Positions 44,089-54,892 of a DNA stretch of 64,000 bases are shown one piece after another (the stretch's first letter is position 1; each line of letters opens with the position of its first letter). A program made the translations under genes and the position numbers. The notes beneath the pieces were generated by a model. That model was not told where the DNA came from. It did no database searches and saw only the letters and a program-made list of their open reading frames with translations. The DNA lies in assembly GCF_050624435.1 (NCBI RefSeq), contig NC_134538.1:125904937-125968936 (forward strand). Direction: 5' to 3'. Origin of the DNA: Tenrec ecaudatus. Its lineage: Eukaryota; Chordata; Mammalia; Afrosoricida; Tenrecidae.

Positions 44089-44197
44089 AAACTAAGGTTG
44101 TCTGCTCCCATAAAGAGTTACAGTCTTGAAAGCTCTATGTAGAATCACTTTAATTGGAATTGACTCACTGGCATTGGGTTTCATTTGGTTTTGATAT
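44089..44197 (+). repeat. AfroSINE, 3' half
   Basis: CTGCTCCCATAAAGAGTTACAGTCTTGAAAGC and ATTGGAATTGACTCACTGGCATTGGG, the typical body and tail. The tRNA-like head is missing. Confidence 0.8.
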
Positions 44198-44990
44198 TGT
44201 AGTATATAAATCTATCATACAACTTGTTCTAGTTCAATGTTCTATAATTATAAGAATTGTGATCTAATAATTACAATAATAAACTGTGTAACCCTACCCT
44301 TAATCAATGTGAGATTTCCAGCACTGTTAACCCCTATACCCCTTCCTCTCTCTCTTACTCCCCTGGTAACCACTAATAAATTTTGGTCTCTATATATTTG
44401 TCTTTTCTTTTTGTGATTGACTTATTTCACACAGCACAAAATTTCCAAGTTCAATCAATATTATAGCATGACTTAAGACTTCATTTGTTCTACATACATA
44501 TTACATTTTATTTTTTTCATGAACATTTAGGTTATTTCGACATGTTTTGGCTACTAAAATAGTATCACAATGAACACTGGGGCACATGTCTCTGCTTTCA
44601 AATCCATCTGAGATTTAATCTAGATCACATGATTTTATTTTTAGATTTTTGAGAAACTGACTCACTATTTCCCAAAATAGATGCGCGATTTTGCATTCTC
44701 ACCAGCAGTGGAAAACAATTCCAGCTTCTCTACATTGTTACCCACACTTACTGTTTTAATCTTTTTTTATTTAAACTTTAGCATCCTAATGGGGTAAACT
44801 AGTATCTTATTGTGGTTTTGATTGCATCTCTCTGGTGGCTGATGATGTGGAACATTTTTTCCCATGCTTGGTGGCCATTTAAAAGTCTTCTTAGGTAAAA
44901 TGTCTATTCAAGTATTCCGTCTTTTTTATGACTCAGTTTTTTGTCTTTTTGTTGCTAAATGAAAGAAGATATATATTCTGATTATTAGAC
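44198..44990 (-). mobile_element. Old L1 LINE fragment, antisense
   Basis: Plus-strand phrases TTTGTGATTGACTTATTTCACACAGC, ATGAACATTTAGGTTATTTCG, TTCTCACCAGCAGTGG and CTCTGGTGGCTGATGATG are the reverse complement of the standard L1 ORF2-end/3' region. Confidence 0.85.
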
Positions 44991-46785
44991 GATTGCGGGA
45001 ATTGTTGTGGTAATAAGCATACTTTGGAAATACTGAGTTTGGTTTCAGACCATTACAATAAAACAGATATCACAATAAAGAAGTCACATGATGTAAAAAA
45101 TGTTCCCAGTGCAGATGAAAGTTATCGTTACACTATACTATAATCTGAGTGTGCAATGGTATTATATTCAGAGTGTGCAATGGTATTATGAAGAAGTCTG
45201 AACATTTTGACACAGAGACAAAGGTGAGTACATGCTGGTATGAAAGAACTGCAATAGTCTTACATAATCTAAGTGTTCCACAAAACTTCAATTTGTTAAA
45301 ATATAACAAAAGCAGTTTCTACAAAGTCAAGTGAAGAACAATAAATGAGGTATGCCTTTTCCCTAGTTCACTCCAAGTCACTATGAATTCAGGTTTGAGG
45401 TGGGATTTATCTCCAGGTTGTTTCTTTCTCCTTCCCTTATGCACAGTCCAGAGGCTCCTCTGCTGAGGCTTGTCCTCAGTTTCCACAAGGTCATATAGTG
45501 CCCCTGGAGTTGGACTAATAACTACCTCACTCATCCACTCAGCGATGCGTGGACTGCGCCATCTGTGGAGTAGTTTGAGGGCTCAGGGCAGGGCGGTGTA
45601 TTCAAGCATACTCAATTCATTCACCTCTGATTTCTCCCTCTTTCTTGGTCACTTCCTTTTGAACAAAAGGCTCTCCTGTCTTATCTCCTACAAAAGTGGC
45701 CTGATGATGTGGGTTTATTATTTAAAGTTACTGCTCTCAATTGGATGTCCTGTAGAAAATTCGTTACAAGTGTACAATGCTCAAGCTCAACTAATCTAGC
45801 AAGAGTGATTAGTCTGAAGATGACTTCAGCTCATGATTTGGCTATTTCTCTCAGAGATATCAATTCAAAGCTTCCTCCAATTGTCTCCACAGGGCCAGTA
45901 AATTTGAATTCTATAAGAATTTTAAATTCTGGTCCACAATTCCCCCCTTTTAATCAGTAGCCATCCATGATCCCTTGATCAAAACATTCAGTAATGACAG
46001 TTCGGCACCATCCAGTTCTTCTAGTTTCATGGCTAAGGACGCAACAGTTATGGAAGCTATGAGCTGGATCTTCAAACCCAGTCAGAACATTAAAAAAAAG
46101 GCTCCTGTGGAATTCATAAACATATGTCTCCCTCTGTGAGGTTGGGGCATAGAAGCAATAAGCCAACAACTAACTACAAAATGAGTCCTTTGGAAAAACT
46201 TACAAAGCACAGTTCTATTCTGACACAAATGAGGTCATCAAGAGTCAAGAATAGCAACTAGCTGTGTGGATCAAAATTTAACAAGAAGAAAATTTAAAAA
46301 TACCAACAGATTTTAATTTTTAAAGCATTGGAATACACATGAGTCAATTCCTTTCACGTTTTACATTATAATATAGTAGACCCTTTAAACAAGAAGGGTT
46401 TGAGTTGGAAAATGAAATCCTTACACATTAATTATAATCTATTTATGTAATAATTATCATAAGATTGAGAGATACCAATTACCTTCACATGAATAGAATG
46501 GTCCATTTACATAAATTATAATGCTAATAGTCTTCTATTTCCAACTGAAATTTGGGGTGTGAGTTGCATTTTTACTCAGATAGAAAGAACCACTACTTTT
46601 GAATAGAATGAGCATTTAGTCCTATGCTTCCAGTACATGAATAATTTTGAAATAGGGATAATTTGCATGGGACACAACTAAATCACCCGGCTACCTCAAG
46701 TTCCCCCAACTATGAGTTGTTAGTTCCTGCTTGGAGTTAGCAAAATGTCGTTTAACTTTCATAGGGATCTGAAGTGGTGGCAAAT
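44991..46785. other. Low-copy DNA, possibly old retrovirus-like traces
   Basis: About 1.8 kb with no gene recognised. 45880-46170 has phrases (GGCACCATCCAGTTCTTCTAG, GGATCTTCAAACCCAGTC) that feel repeat-like, but I cannot assign a family. A 109-codon frame at 45470-45799 has no family features. Confidence 0.35.
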
Positions 46786-46789
46786 CTCA

Positions 46790-47230
46790 TTAAAAATAAG
46801 AACCCTTATTGTATAGTATCAATGGCCTCAATGAATAGGAAAAATTGGAGAAGGATGGATGCATGTGAATTATGATGTTGTCAAATATTATTAAATGTAC
46901 CGTGGACTGCCAGAAGAATAAACAGATGTTTTGGAAGAAATATAGCCAGATTTCTCCTTGGAACTTTCTCTTGCATTTGGACACGTCATCTGGAGGACTA
47001 GTCCCTGGAGGCCTGGAGGAGACAGCACGGCTGGTACAGCAGAATCAGAAAAAAAAAAAAAAAAAGGAAGGTCCTCCACCAGACAGACTGATACAATGGT
47101 GGCAAGAATGGATTCAAACATAACAAAAACTGTGAAGATGGTGCAGGACTGAGCAATGGTTTGCTCTGTTGTTCACGGGGTCTCTGAGTCAGAACTATTT
47201 CATAACCACACATCACAACAACATGACATC
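46790..47230 (+). mobile_element. RTE LINE 3' end, sense, with an A17 insertion
   Basis: Around 46840-46915 the sense strand encodes a decayed RRMDACEL..LKVPWT block, the RTE C-terminus, and 47135-47215 is the RTE 3' end (GTGCAGGACTGAGCAATGG, CACGGGGTCTCTGAGTCAG, CACACATCACAACAAC). An A17 run sits at 47049-47065 inside the coding relic. Confidence 0.82.
47049..47065. repeat. A17 homopolymer within RTE relic
   Basis: Seventeen A in a row after TCAG; likely expanded by slippage. Confidence 0.95.
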
Positions 47231-47387
47231 ATAACGGTGATATCATCTTGGCATTTCATCACAAAATGTGCTTGGTAAATTGGACTGTCATAATGTAATA
47301 TAGATGGGCAGGTCTTAGGATTCTCAGGGCTCATCTCTCTTGGTTGAGTTACCACAAACTAGAAGTTATTTGCGCCATTTCATGAAC

Positions 47388-47595
47388 CTAGAAGGAAGCC
47401 TGGTGGTATAGGGTTTAAGCGCTCAGCTGCTACCCACCAACTCTGTGGTTGGAATCCACCAGTCGATTCTATGGGGGGAAGATGGAGCCATCTGCATCTG
47501 CCAAAATGCCAGTCTTGGAAGTTCTATGGGATAGTTACAATCTATAGGGTTGGTATGAGTTGAAATTGGCTCAATGGCAAAAGAGTCAGGATCTA
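47388..47595 (+). repeat. AfroSINE
   Basis: GAAGCCTGGTGGTATAGGG, AAGCGCTCAGCTGCTACCC, GGTTGGAATCCACCAGTCG, then TCTTGGAAGTTCTATGGG and GGTATGAGTTGAAATTGGCTC: a near-complete copy. Confidence 0.9.
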
Positions 47596-47985
47596 TTGGT
47601 ACATGGTTGAGAACTGCTATACTAGAGGCATACAGGTGACGGGAAGGTACAGTAGAACCCCAGGCTGCCCAGACCAAAGTCTAGTCCTTCCAATTCATCT
47701 CAGTTGGCAGAAGGATGAATCAACATAAAGAGCCGACAGCCCAAACTCCATCTCTCACTAGAATCATGGATATCACATACCATTCCCAGGCACCAGTATC
47801 TACAATCTCTTTCAGATTTTTTTCTCTATCAACTAACATCGATATCCCCATCAGTATTTTGCTGAGTTGTGAACATTAAGACAATTATTGCCATTATTTC
47901 AAATACCGCCACTATTACTTAAATGGTTAAAAAAAGTGCTGTCATGGCAAGAAAAAGAGCTTGAGAATAAGATAGTTTCAAATTG
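47596..47985. other. Low-copy DNA before the minisatellite
   Basis: No gene recognised. GGTTGAGAACTGCTATACTAG at 47605-47625 resembles a lone SPIN right end. Confidence 0.4.
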
Positions 47986-48726
47986 TGACTTTTGCGAGAT
48001 CACTGGTAAATTCCTTACAAAGAGTGACTTTTGTGAGATCACTGGTAAATTCCTTACAAAGAGTGACTTTTGTGAGATCACTGGTAAATTCCTTACAAAG
48101 AGTGACTTTAGCGAGATCACTGGTAAATTCCTTACAAAGAGTAACTTTTGTGAGATCACTGGTAAATTCCTTACAAAGAGTAACTTTTGTGAGATCACTG
48201 GTAAATTCCTTACAAAGAGTGACTTTTGTGAGATCACTGGTAAATTCCTTACAAAGAGTGACTTTAGCGAGATCACTGGTAAATTCCTTACAAAGAGTAA
48301 CTTTTGCGAGATCACTGGTAAATTCCTTACAAAGAGTGACTTTTGTGAGATCACTGGTAAATTCCTTACAAAGAGTGACTTTAGCGAGATCACTGGTAAA
48401 TTCCTTACAAAGAGTAACTTTTGCGAGATCACTGGTAAATTCCTTACAAAGAGTGACTTTTGCAAGATCACTGGTAAATTCCTTACAAAGAGTGACTTTT
48501 GCGAGATCACTGGTAAATTCCTTACAAAGAGTGACTTTTGTGAGATCACTGGTAAATTCCTTACAAAGAGTGACTTTTGTGAGATCACTGGTAAATTCCT
48601 TACAAAGAGTGACTTTTGTGAGATCACTGGTAAATTCCTTACAAAGAGTGACTTTTGTGAGATCACTGGTAAATTCCTTACAAAGAGTGACTTTTGTGAG
48701 ATCACTGGTAAATTCCTTACAAAGAG
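47986..48726. repeat. 39-bp minisatellite, 19 tandem units
   Basis: Nineteen uninterrupted units of GTGACTTTTGTGAGATCACT + GGTAAATTCCTTACAAAGA (39 bp), about 741 bp in all. Variation is confined to a few sites: GTGAC/GTAAC, TTTTGT/TTTTGC/TTTAGC, and one CAAG. Units 7-9 and 10-12 form the identical triplet TTTTGT, TTTAGC, GTAAC..TTTTGC, and units 15-19 are identical. Because 39 is a multiple of 3 and the unit has no stop in several frames, long open frames (297, 249 and 268 codons) appear on both strands; they are a by-product of the period. Confidence 0.97.
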
Positions 48727-48794
48727 TACCGTGAGAACACAGGAAATGGAATGTTTTTATGGAACATATTATCTAAATTAGAGATTTTCAAGTG

Positions 48795-49555
48795 CAGTAG
48801 AATCCCGGACCTCGACGCTAACACATTCTAGAAGGAGCAGATGCAGTTGAGTTCCGAATCATTTTCCCCATTTTTCCCCCATAAGAAATAACTGAAAACA
48901 ATTAATCCATTCTCAACCACCAAGTTTTTACCCTAACCTTGCCTTTTCATACAAAACATGACACAGACATTTCAAAGTAAATAAGTTGAGTTAAATAATA
49001 TAATTTAAATAAGAAACATTTAAAACATTTTTTTTAACAACTACAGTTTGGCCCATACCTCGAGATGGACGAGGATCTGGATCTGTGAACACTGGTGTGG
49101 AGAGGGGGGATGGAGAGCGAGTCATTTTTTGGAAGGGGAATCCCCTTCCATACAATCAACTGGTCGCGGCTTTTCAGTTTTTCCCTTTCTTTGCCTTTTT
49201 TTCACTAGAACCTGGCTGGCTTTCTCTTAATTTCTTTTGTTTCAATCTGTCTCATCTGGTCTGCTGTTGGTGTTTCCTTAACTGTTTACTAAATTATCAT
49301 CAACAATACCAGTAACACCATTAACCAGCTCCTTATCATGATGATGCTTTTCAAAAAAGCCACAAAAACTAAGAGAGTTATCGCAAAACGCTTGGGACAC
49401 AGCTGCCAAAGGGTTAAGCAACGCGCACTAACAACGCCAATTGAGGCCGAGTGACCCAAACAGGAACTGCGGTGCTTACAAGAATCGCGTGCGTAGGGTC
49501 AGATTCCCATGTTTTGTTCAAGCTCCGAGCAAGCGTCTTTTGCTTCAAGATCCAA
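48795..49555 (-). mobile_element. Pogo/Tigger-like non-autonomous DNA transposon, right end lost
   Basis: Starts CAGTAGAATCCCGGACCTCG, the complement of the right terminus of the copy at 3774-4617, and follows that copy collinearly (CATTCTAGAAGGAGC, CATAAGAAATAACTGAA, GCAACGCGCACTAACAACGCC). Similarity stops near 49555, so the right terminal repeat is missing. No TA precedes it now. It lies 68 bp from the minisatellite. Confidence 0.72.
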
Positions 49556-50818
49556 AGAGTTCAGTTTAAAACCACAGATGTAGGCTAGATTCTCAAAATG
49601 ACGTTTTGTTATATCTTTTATCTAGTTTTCACATTTTGGTTGGTTCTATTTTCTTATAGATAATAATCTAAATAGAATCCTCGTGGTCGTGTCATCTTCT
49701 ATCTCGCGTTGTTGTTGACAAATAGGAAATTACCTTTGTTCAGAGGTAAATTCCCACACCAGTTCTTTAAGTCTTTCAGTTTCCCTGGGGTTTTCAAAGC
49801 ACATAATCACAGTGGTTACAGATGATTATTTTAAATCCACTTCTGGTAGCAATTTTTATCCTTTATCTTATCTCTTACTTTTGTTTCTTCTTTAGTCCAG
49901 CAGCCAGGACTTCCGAAATACTGTTGTGGAAAGTGCTCACAGTGCACAGGTAGAGCTGGTATGTGCCTTGATATGGCTGGTATGTTCGGGTAGTTATTTT
50001 CTACTTTGTTGCCATGGGTTCAAATCACCGAGCATTCCGGTTTCATTGGTCTGGACCAGTAGTTTTTACAAAAAATCCTAATGATTCTCATGCTGAGAAG
50101 GTCTCTGAACTTATGAAACTATTCCTTCTTATGTTTTGAAAGGATTCACTGCTCCTAGTTCTCGAGTATATTGTTGTTTATCATTTTTTAATGTAGAGCT
50201 GGTATTGAAACAAACACGTATATGTCTTATTGGATATGTTTAAATGATGAAGTAAACCCTCTTGTATATCAAGGTTAATTTCAACTTGGTCTTAGCAAAT
50301 AAGTATTTATTATATCGCTGAGTTGTTTCCATTGTTTTTAGGATGTAGTATGATGTTTTTTTATGTGTTCTCTATACTGTTTTAGTAATAGAGTGTGGAA
50401 GCAAACCTCCCAACCTGAAGCATTTGACCTAACTAAAGTGCCTGACCTAGGTCAAAATTATACTCCATTTTATTTTAGACTGCATTTTTCTGTAGCCTTA
50501 CTTTTACCTACAGCTGTTGAAATAAATATTTTAACTGCTCTTAGCAAATACAGTATGTGTGGTTGGGTGCCATTTAACAAGCGATTGCTGCCCATTTCTT
50601 TGCTTGCACAATTGGTTCTCAGAAGGCCCGGTTAGGAGGTCATGTCACTGTCTGTTGAACGCTGAAGCATAATTTTGTAAAGGATAGCCAATCAGAATTT
50701 TCTTTGTAAGCTCTTACATTTTCTGTCCTGTGAAAAATTCTATTCACAAGTGTGCTTACTTGATTTCATGGAGTCTCTATTTTCTCCAATTTGAATTTCT
50801 TGTATTCCTTCAATAAAA
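49556..50818. other. Low-copy DNA, no gene recognised
   Basis: About 1.26 kb, AT-rich. A 90-codon frame at 50363-50635 has no recognisable family. TTCAATAAAACTAATTAC near 50809 resembles a retroviral or mRNA poly(A)-signal context, but nothing else supports an LTR. Confidence 0.35.
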
Positions 50819-51195
50819 CTAATTACTTTGATTTTTTTTCCCCAGACTCCGGTTTTCTTTTTGGATTTTCTGAGTGTTTGAATGATGGGATATGAAAGGG
50901 CATATTCTCTGACCCTGAGAAGCCAGACTCAAAGCTTTGGTGACAGTCAGCTTGAGCCTCTTGAGCTCATCGTTTGTCTCCATGGACTCTCGAGTCATCT
51001 TAAGGTAAACCTCGTCGATTTTGAGCTCTGCTTCCTTGTGTAGACTTCTTCTTGATATACTGAAGGATTTCGCTTCATTTTTATTTCCTTTGATAAACCT
51101 TCCATTGATGCTCAAATTTTGTCAGAGGGTCTAATCTTTTTCCACCTAAGTTAGCTAAAACCTGTTTGTCGTTGTTAAATTGAGTCAATAGGCTC
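50819..51195 (-). pseudogene. Possible broken coding fragment of a helical protein, unidentified
   Basis: Minus-strand frames, joined only by frameshifts, look protein-like: FNNDKQVLANLGGKRLDPLT near 51180-51120, then a 98-codon frame (50819-51115) with charged helical text such as ELKIDEVYLKMTRESMETN and DELKRLKLTVTKALSLASQ. Composition suggests a coiled-coil protein remnant, intron-free over this length, but no tail or target duplication was found. I do not recognise the parent; chance is possible. Confidence 0.35.
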
Positions 51196-51360
51196 CAAGA
51201 ATCACTGTATTTGTTTTTTAAAAATAATGAAATCTAAAATTGTGTTCCCCAATTTGCCTTGGGTGACATAGTATAAACCTGGGTTTTGAACTGGACTCAC
51301 AGATGTTGAGCTTTTGTTCTGAGAGTTTGTTTTGTTCTGAGAGCTTGCCTTTAGTTAAAG

Positions 51361-51843
51361 CACTGGTTCTTAACCTTCCTAATGCCGCAACCCTTTGATA
51401 CAGTTCCTCGTGTTGTGATGACCCCCAACCATAAAATTATTTTCATTGCTACTTCATAACTATAATTTTGCTACTGTCATGAATCATAATGTAAATATCT
51501 GATAGGCAGGATGTATTTTCACTGTTACAAATTGAACATAATTAAAGCATAGTGATTAATCACAAAAAATATGTAATTATATATTGTGAAATACTTATTT
51601 CTAATGACAAATCAGTGAAATGTTGTCTTGAAGCATGGTGCAGCATGGGTAACAGCCTTCACATTGGGTGCTCGTATATGGGTGTATCTGCATGTGGGTG
51701 GACCCGCCTGGAGACAGATAGAGGAGTTGTATCTCGGTTCCTAAGACCATTGGGAATCTGTGTTTTCTGATGGTCTTAGGTGATCCCTGTGAAAGGATCG
51801 TTCAACCCCCAAAGCAGTCGCAACCCACAAGTTGAGAACACTG
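51361..51843. mobile_element. SPIN-type hAT element, long non-autonomous form
   Basis: A 483-bp element collinear with 4737-5230, with ends CACTGGTTCTTAACC and GTTGAGAACACTG. Flanking duplications are AGTTAAAG (51353-51360) and ATTTAGAG (51844-51851), 6 of 8 matching. It keeps the GTGGACCCGCCTGGAGACAG core. More diverged than the short copies. Confidence 0.88.
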
Positions 51844-51899
51844 ATTTAGAGCATTTTACCTGAGCAATATCAGATTGACAGCCATGGCTGGTGCTAATA

Positions 51900-52098
51900 A
51901 TGGAATTGTTTAAAATCTGGTGGTGCTACTGGGTAAGCAGTGGGTTGCTACCCTCAAGAATGGTGTGTGGGTGGTTCAAATCTACCATCCACTCTTTGAG
52001 AGAAAGATGAGGTGGCTTTCTGATCCAGTGACAACTTACAACCTCAGAAACCCTATGTTGGGTTGCTATGAGTCAAAATCAATTCAACCGAAATGTGT
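51900..52098 (+). repeat. AfroSINE
   Basis: TGGTGGTGCTACTGGGTAAGC head, box-B-like GTGGTTCAAATCTACC, then CCTCAGAAACCCTATGTTGGG and TTGCTATGAGTCAAAATCAATTC. Confidence 0.85.
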
Positions 52099-52309
52099 GT
52101 GCATATGCACTTGGTGGAGGGGTGGCGTAAAATCTCAGTTCTTTTATCTTCCAAGAATAACAATATCTTGATTATCTTATGATTTAGAGTTTTCTGTCTT
52201 TGATATCAATCAGTCTATTTGAAAAGTGCAATGAAAAAAGGAAATAGTTTATTTTGATTGGTTTAACAAGGCTTTAAAGAGCAAAAAGATTTTTGATTGC
52301 GTATCTATA

Positions 52310-53115
52310 TTGTTATTGTTGTTGTTCAGTATTATTGAGTCAGCTCCAGTCAATAGCAACCCTATGCACAAGAGCATGAAACATTGCACGATCCTGTGCC
52401 ATCCTCATAATTGGTCCTATTCCTGAGCACACTGATGCAGCCACTGTGACAATCCATCTCGTGGAAGGCCTTTTTTTGGTTGCCTTTCCACTTTACTGAA
52501 CATGATGTCCTCCTCCAGGGATAAGTTCCTTCTGATGATATAAAGTATGTAAGACAAAGTCTTGCCTTCCTGACCTCTAAGGAGCACTCTGGCCTTATTT
52601 CTTCTAATACAGATCTGATTGTCCCTTTAGTAGTCCATGGTACTTCCAATATTTTTCTCTAACACCATAATTCAAATGCATCTATTCTTCAGTCCTCCTT
52701 ATTCCATGTCCAACATTCACATGTATATAAAGAAATTGGAAATACCCTGGCTCAAGTCAGGCTCAACTTAGTCCTCAAAGTAATGTCTTTGCTTTTCAAT
52801 ACTCTAAAAAGGTCTCGTGCAGTAGATCTGCCCAATGGAATGCTTCTTTGGATCTCTTGACTGCTATTTCCAAGGGCATTGGTTGTGGAACCACTCAAGA
52901 CAAAATCGCTGACATTTCAATCTTTTCTCCATTTATCATGATGTTACTTATTGGTATAGTTGTGAGGATTCTACCCTTCTTTACATTGAGTTGTAATAAT
53001 GCTGACAGCCACAACGCTTGCTATTCATCAGCAAGTGCTGCAAATGACAGAGTGTCCAGCATAGCTGCAACACACAAGCCGCCGTATGACAAACTGACAG
53101 ACAAGTGGTGGTGCT
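52310..53115 (-). mobile_element. RTE (BovB-like) LINE, antisense, internally deleted
   Basis: The plus strand begins with the reversed 3' end (GAAACATTGCACGATCCTGTGCC, GATGCAGCCACTGTGACAATCC), continues through the reversed C-terminal block (GTAGTCCATGGTACTTCC) and ends with ACACAAGCCGCCGTATGAC, which corresponds to the 5' part of the copy at 40745-43330. Most of the RT domain is therefore deleted. Confidence 0.8.
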
Positions 53116-54005
53116 TCTTTATAAAAGTCTATAAAGCAGATAAAATACAGGATGATGAAAATTTACTAATTTTCTACCTCTGGATGGTATTGTTAAATTT
53201 GATTAAAACATTTCTTCAAAGTATTTACTCTGGACAGTTCAATGATAAATAAGTACGTATACATGACAAAACTTCAGAAAATGGAATTAAAAGAAAAATA
53301 ATTTTCCCACAAGTTTTTTGAAGTCCTCGCGTGATAGAAAAAATAGTCTTATTATTTCCAGGAATGCATGAAAGGGAATTAGTTCCAACAACAATGTTGA
53401 TATCCTGTAGTATGTAAATATTAAAGGCAAAACATTTCTAAGTATCTTAGATATTATACAAAATTTATTTATTTAAGAAATCAGGGTAATTTCATCTTAA
53501 AGTAAAACTAGTACTTCCAGAAGAGAAAAGGGTAGAAAAAAGAAAAGTTTGAGGGTGGGTGGGATATCTAACACAAAATTGATGGGTTTATTTATTTTTT
53601 TTAATTGACACAAAGCTTTGGTATTTACTTGGTAGGTAAATGCTGTGACAAAGAGAAAGCAATAGCTCTCACCAAAAAAAAAAAATTTTTTTTTTACTTT
53701 TAAAATACCCTGGATAACTTAAATATATATATAAATGAATAGATTTTTGCATTTGACACTGTGCCAAAGTAGAGACTGGGCAGGTCAAGGTCAATGGAGC
53801 CTCTGAGGCTATGTAGCTCTAGGGGAGTTTGGGAAACACTCCCAACCAGGTGAAGACCTTTTAAGATAAATGAAAACAAGATGCTTTCTTACATAATAAT
53901 CAGAAAATGAGTGGCTCCCATCCTAAAACAACTGTAAACAAGTTCTCTCTATTTGGGAGGAATTCTAAGAAGTCAGAACCTGTGATAGTGACATTTATTT
54001 TGGTT
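53116..54005. other. AT-rich low-copy DNA
   Basis: No gene or named repeat recognised; an A11 then T9 pair near 53676-53695 forms a perfect inverted A/T tract. Confidence 0.4.
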
Positions 54006-54006
54006 G

Positions 54007-54639
54007 TTTGCTTTGTGTTTTTTATCAACTTGGCTTAGCTAGGATTCTCAGTGGCCTGGCAGTTATGATCTAACAATGTGACCTAACAAAAAACTCCATG
54101 ATGATACTGCTGTGAGCAGTCAAGAAGTTATGGGAAGCTTCAAGTGGAGTATAAGCCTTTTAGTTCACAGGCCTGATGCCATAGGAAGGACAGTTCCTCA
54201 AGGGTGTGGTCTCTGGCTTAAATAAATTGATGCTCTGAAGAAGCTCGTTTGAGTCTTGCTGGATCTGACTCCTGTATCTGACTCATAGACCTCTGCTTCT
54301 TTGAACTTGAGTTCAATCTTCCCTATTGATTGATGACTCTGGGAGTTACCAGCAGCCTGTCATCTACCCTGCTAACCTTGGATTCATTTCCTTCACCACC
54401 CTCCAGACATTGGTCTTCCTGGTTCAACTTCCAACTTCCTGTCTGGTCTTCCTGCTTCCTGAGTCATCAGCTGCTGTAGCTACTTGAATCAGGCGAAGGC
54501 TCCCACTTAGCATCTGATCCACGGACTTGAACCAGGCTAGACTACTCACTTCTACAATTGTATGAGTCATTTTCCAAATATAATTGTAACCATAGCTATA
54601 ATGATAACAACTATGAGGATAAAGATAAATAATATTATT
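54007..54639. mobile_element. Probable MLT-like LTR, host of the mariner insertion
   Basis: TTTTTTATCAACTTGGCTTAGC, GATTCTCAGTGGCC, GTGACCTAAC and CAGCAGCCTGTC, then CTACTCACTTCTACAATTG and AATATAATTG, recall MLT-type LTRs. I could not define both ends or a target duplication. Confidence 0.4.
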
Positions 54640-54659
54640 TATGAGTGGTACCTCCCCCA

Positions 54660-54765
54660 GAAAACCCTGAAAAAAGCTCCAATCATACACTTGAGTTTTT
54701 CCATAGCACTGTCCTTGTAAGCTGTGTTCAACATCACAACAGTTTCTGTGGAATTTTCCCCCTCT
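54660..54765 (-). repeat. Inverted copy of mariner transposase N-terminal segment
   Basis: The minus strand reads NCCDVEHSLQGQCYGKTQVYD, matching the sense strand at about 54957-55020 (ACTGTTGTGATGTTGAACAC and GGAAAAACTCAAGTGTATGA are shared), then runs straight into the left terminal repeat. Confidence 0.85.
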
Positions 54766-54892
54766 AGGCAAGTATCAAGCAACTCACTGAGTTACTGCCC
54801 AGTGGCATTGCCTAGGAAATATCTCTCTGATCACAGTGCTTTTTTTCCCGTAAAGGCAGTTTCCCTTTAACCTTGTTTTTTTTTTTTAGGGG

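Noticed and set aside
47605..47625. Isolated SPIN right end
   Set aside because: Only about 16 bases fit, with no left end or internal match; may be chance.
47986..48726. Resemblance to a CRISPR array
   Set aside because: Units are continuous 39-bp tandem repeats without distinct spacers, and the genome is mammalian.
47888..48781. 297-codon open frame with a 13-residue repeat, and overlapping long frames on the other strand
   Set aside because: All are by-products of a 39-bp minisatellite lacking in-frame stops. There is no start context, splice signal or non-repeat domain.
52848..53252. 134-codon plus-strand frame
   Set aside because: It is largely antisense to an RTE LINE relic and extends into AT-rich DNA.
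54424..54771. 115-codon minus-strand frame
   Set aside because: It joins the inverted mariner fragment with LTR-like DNA; not a gene.
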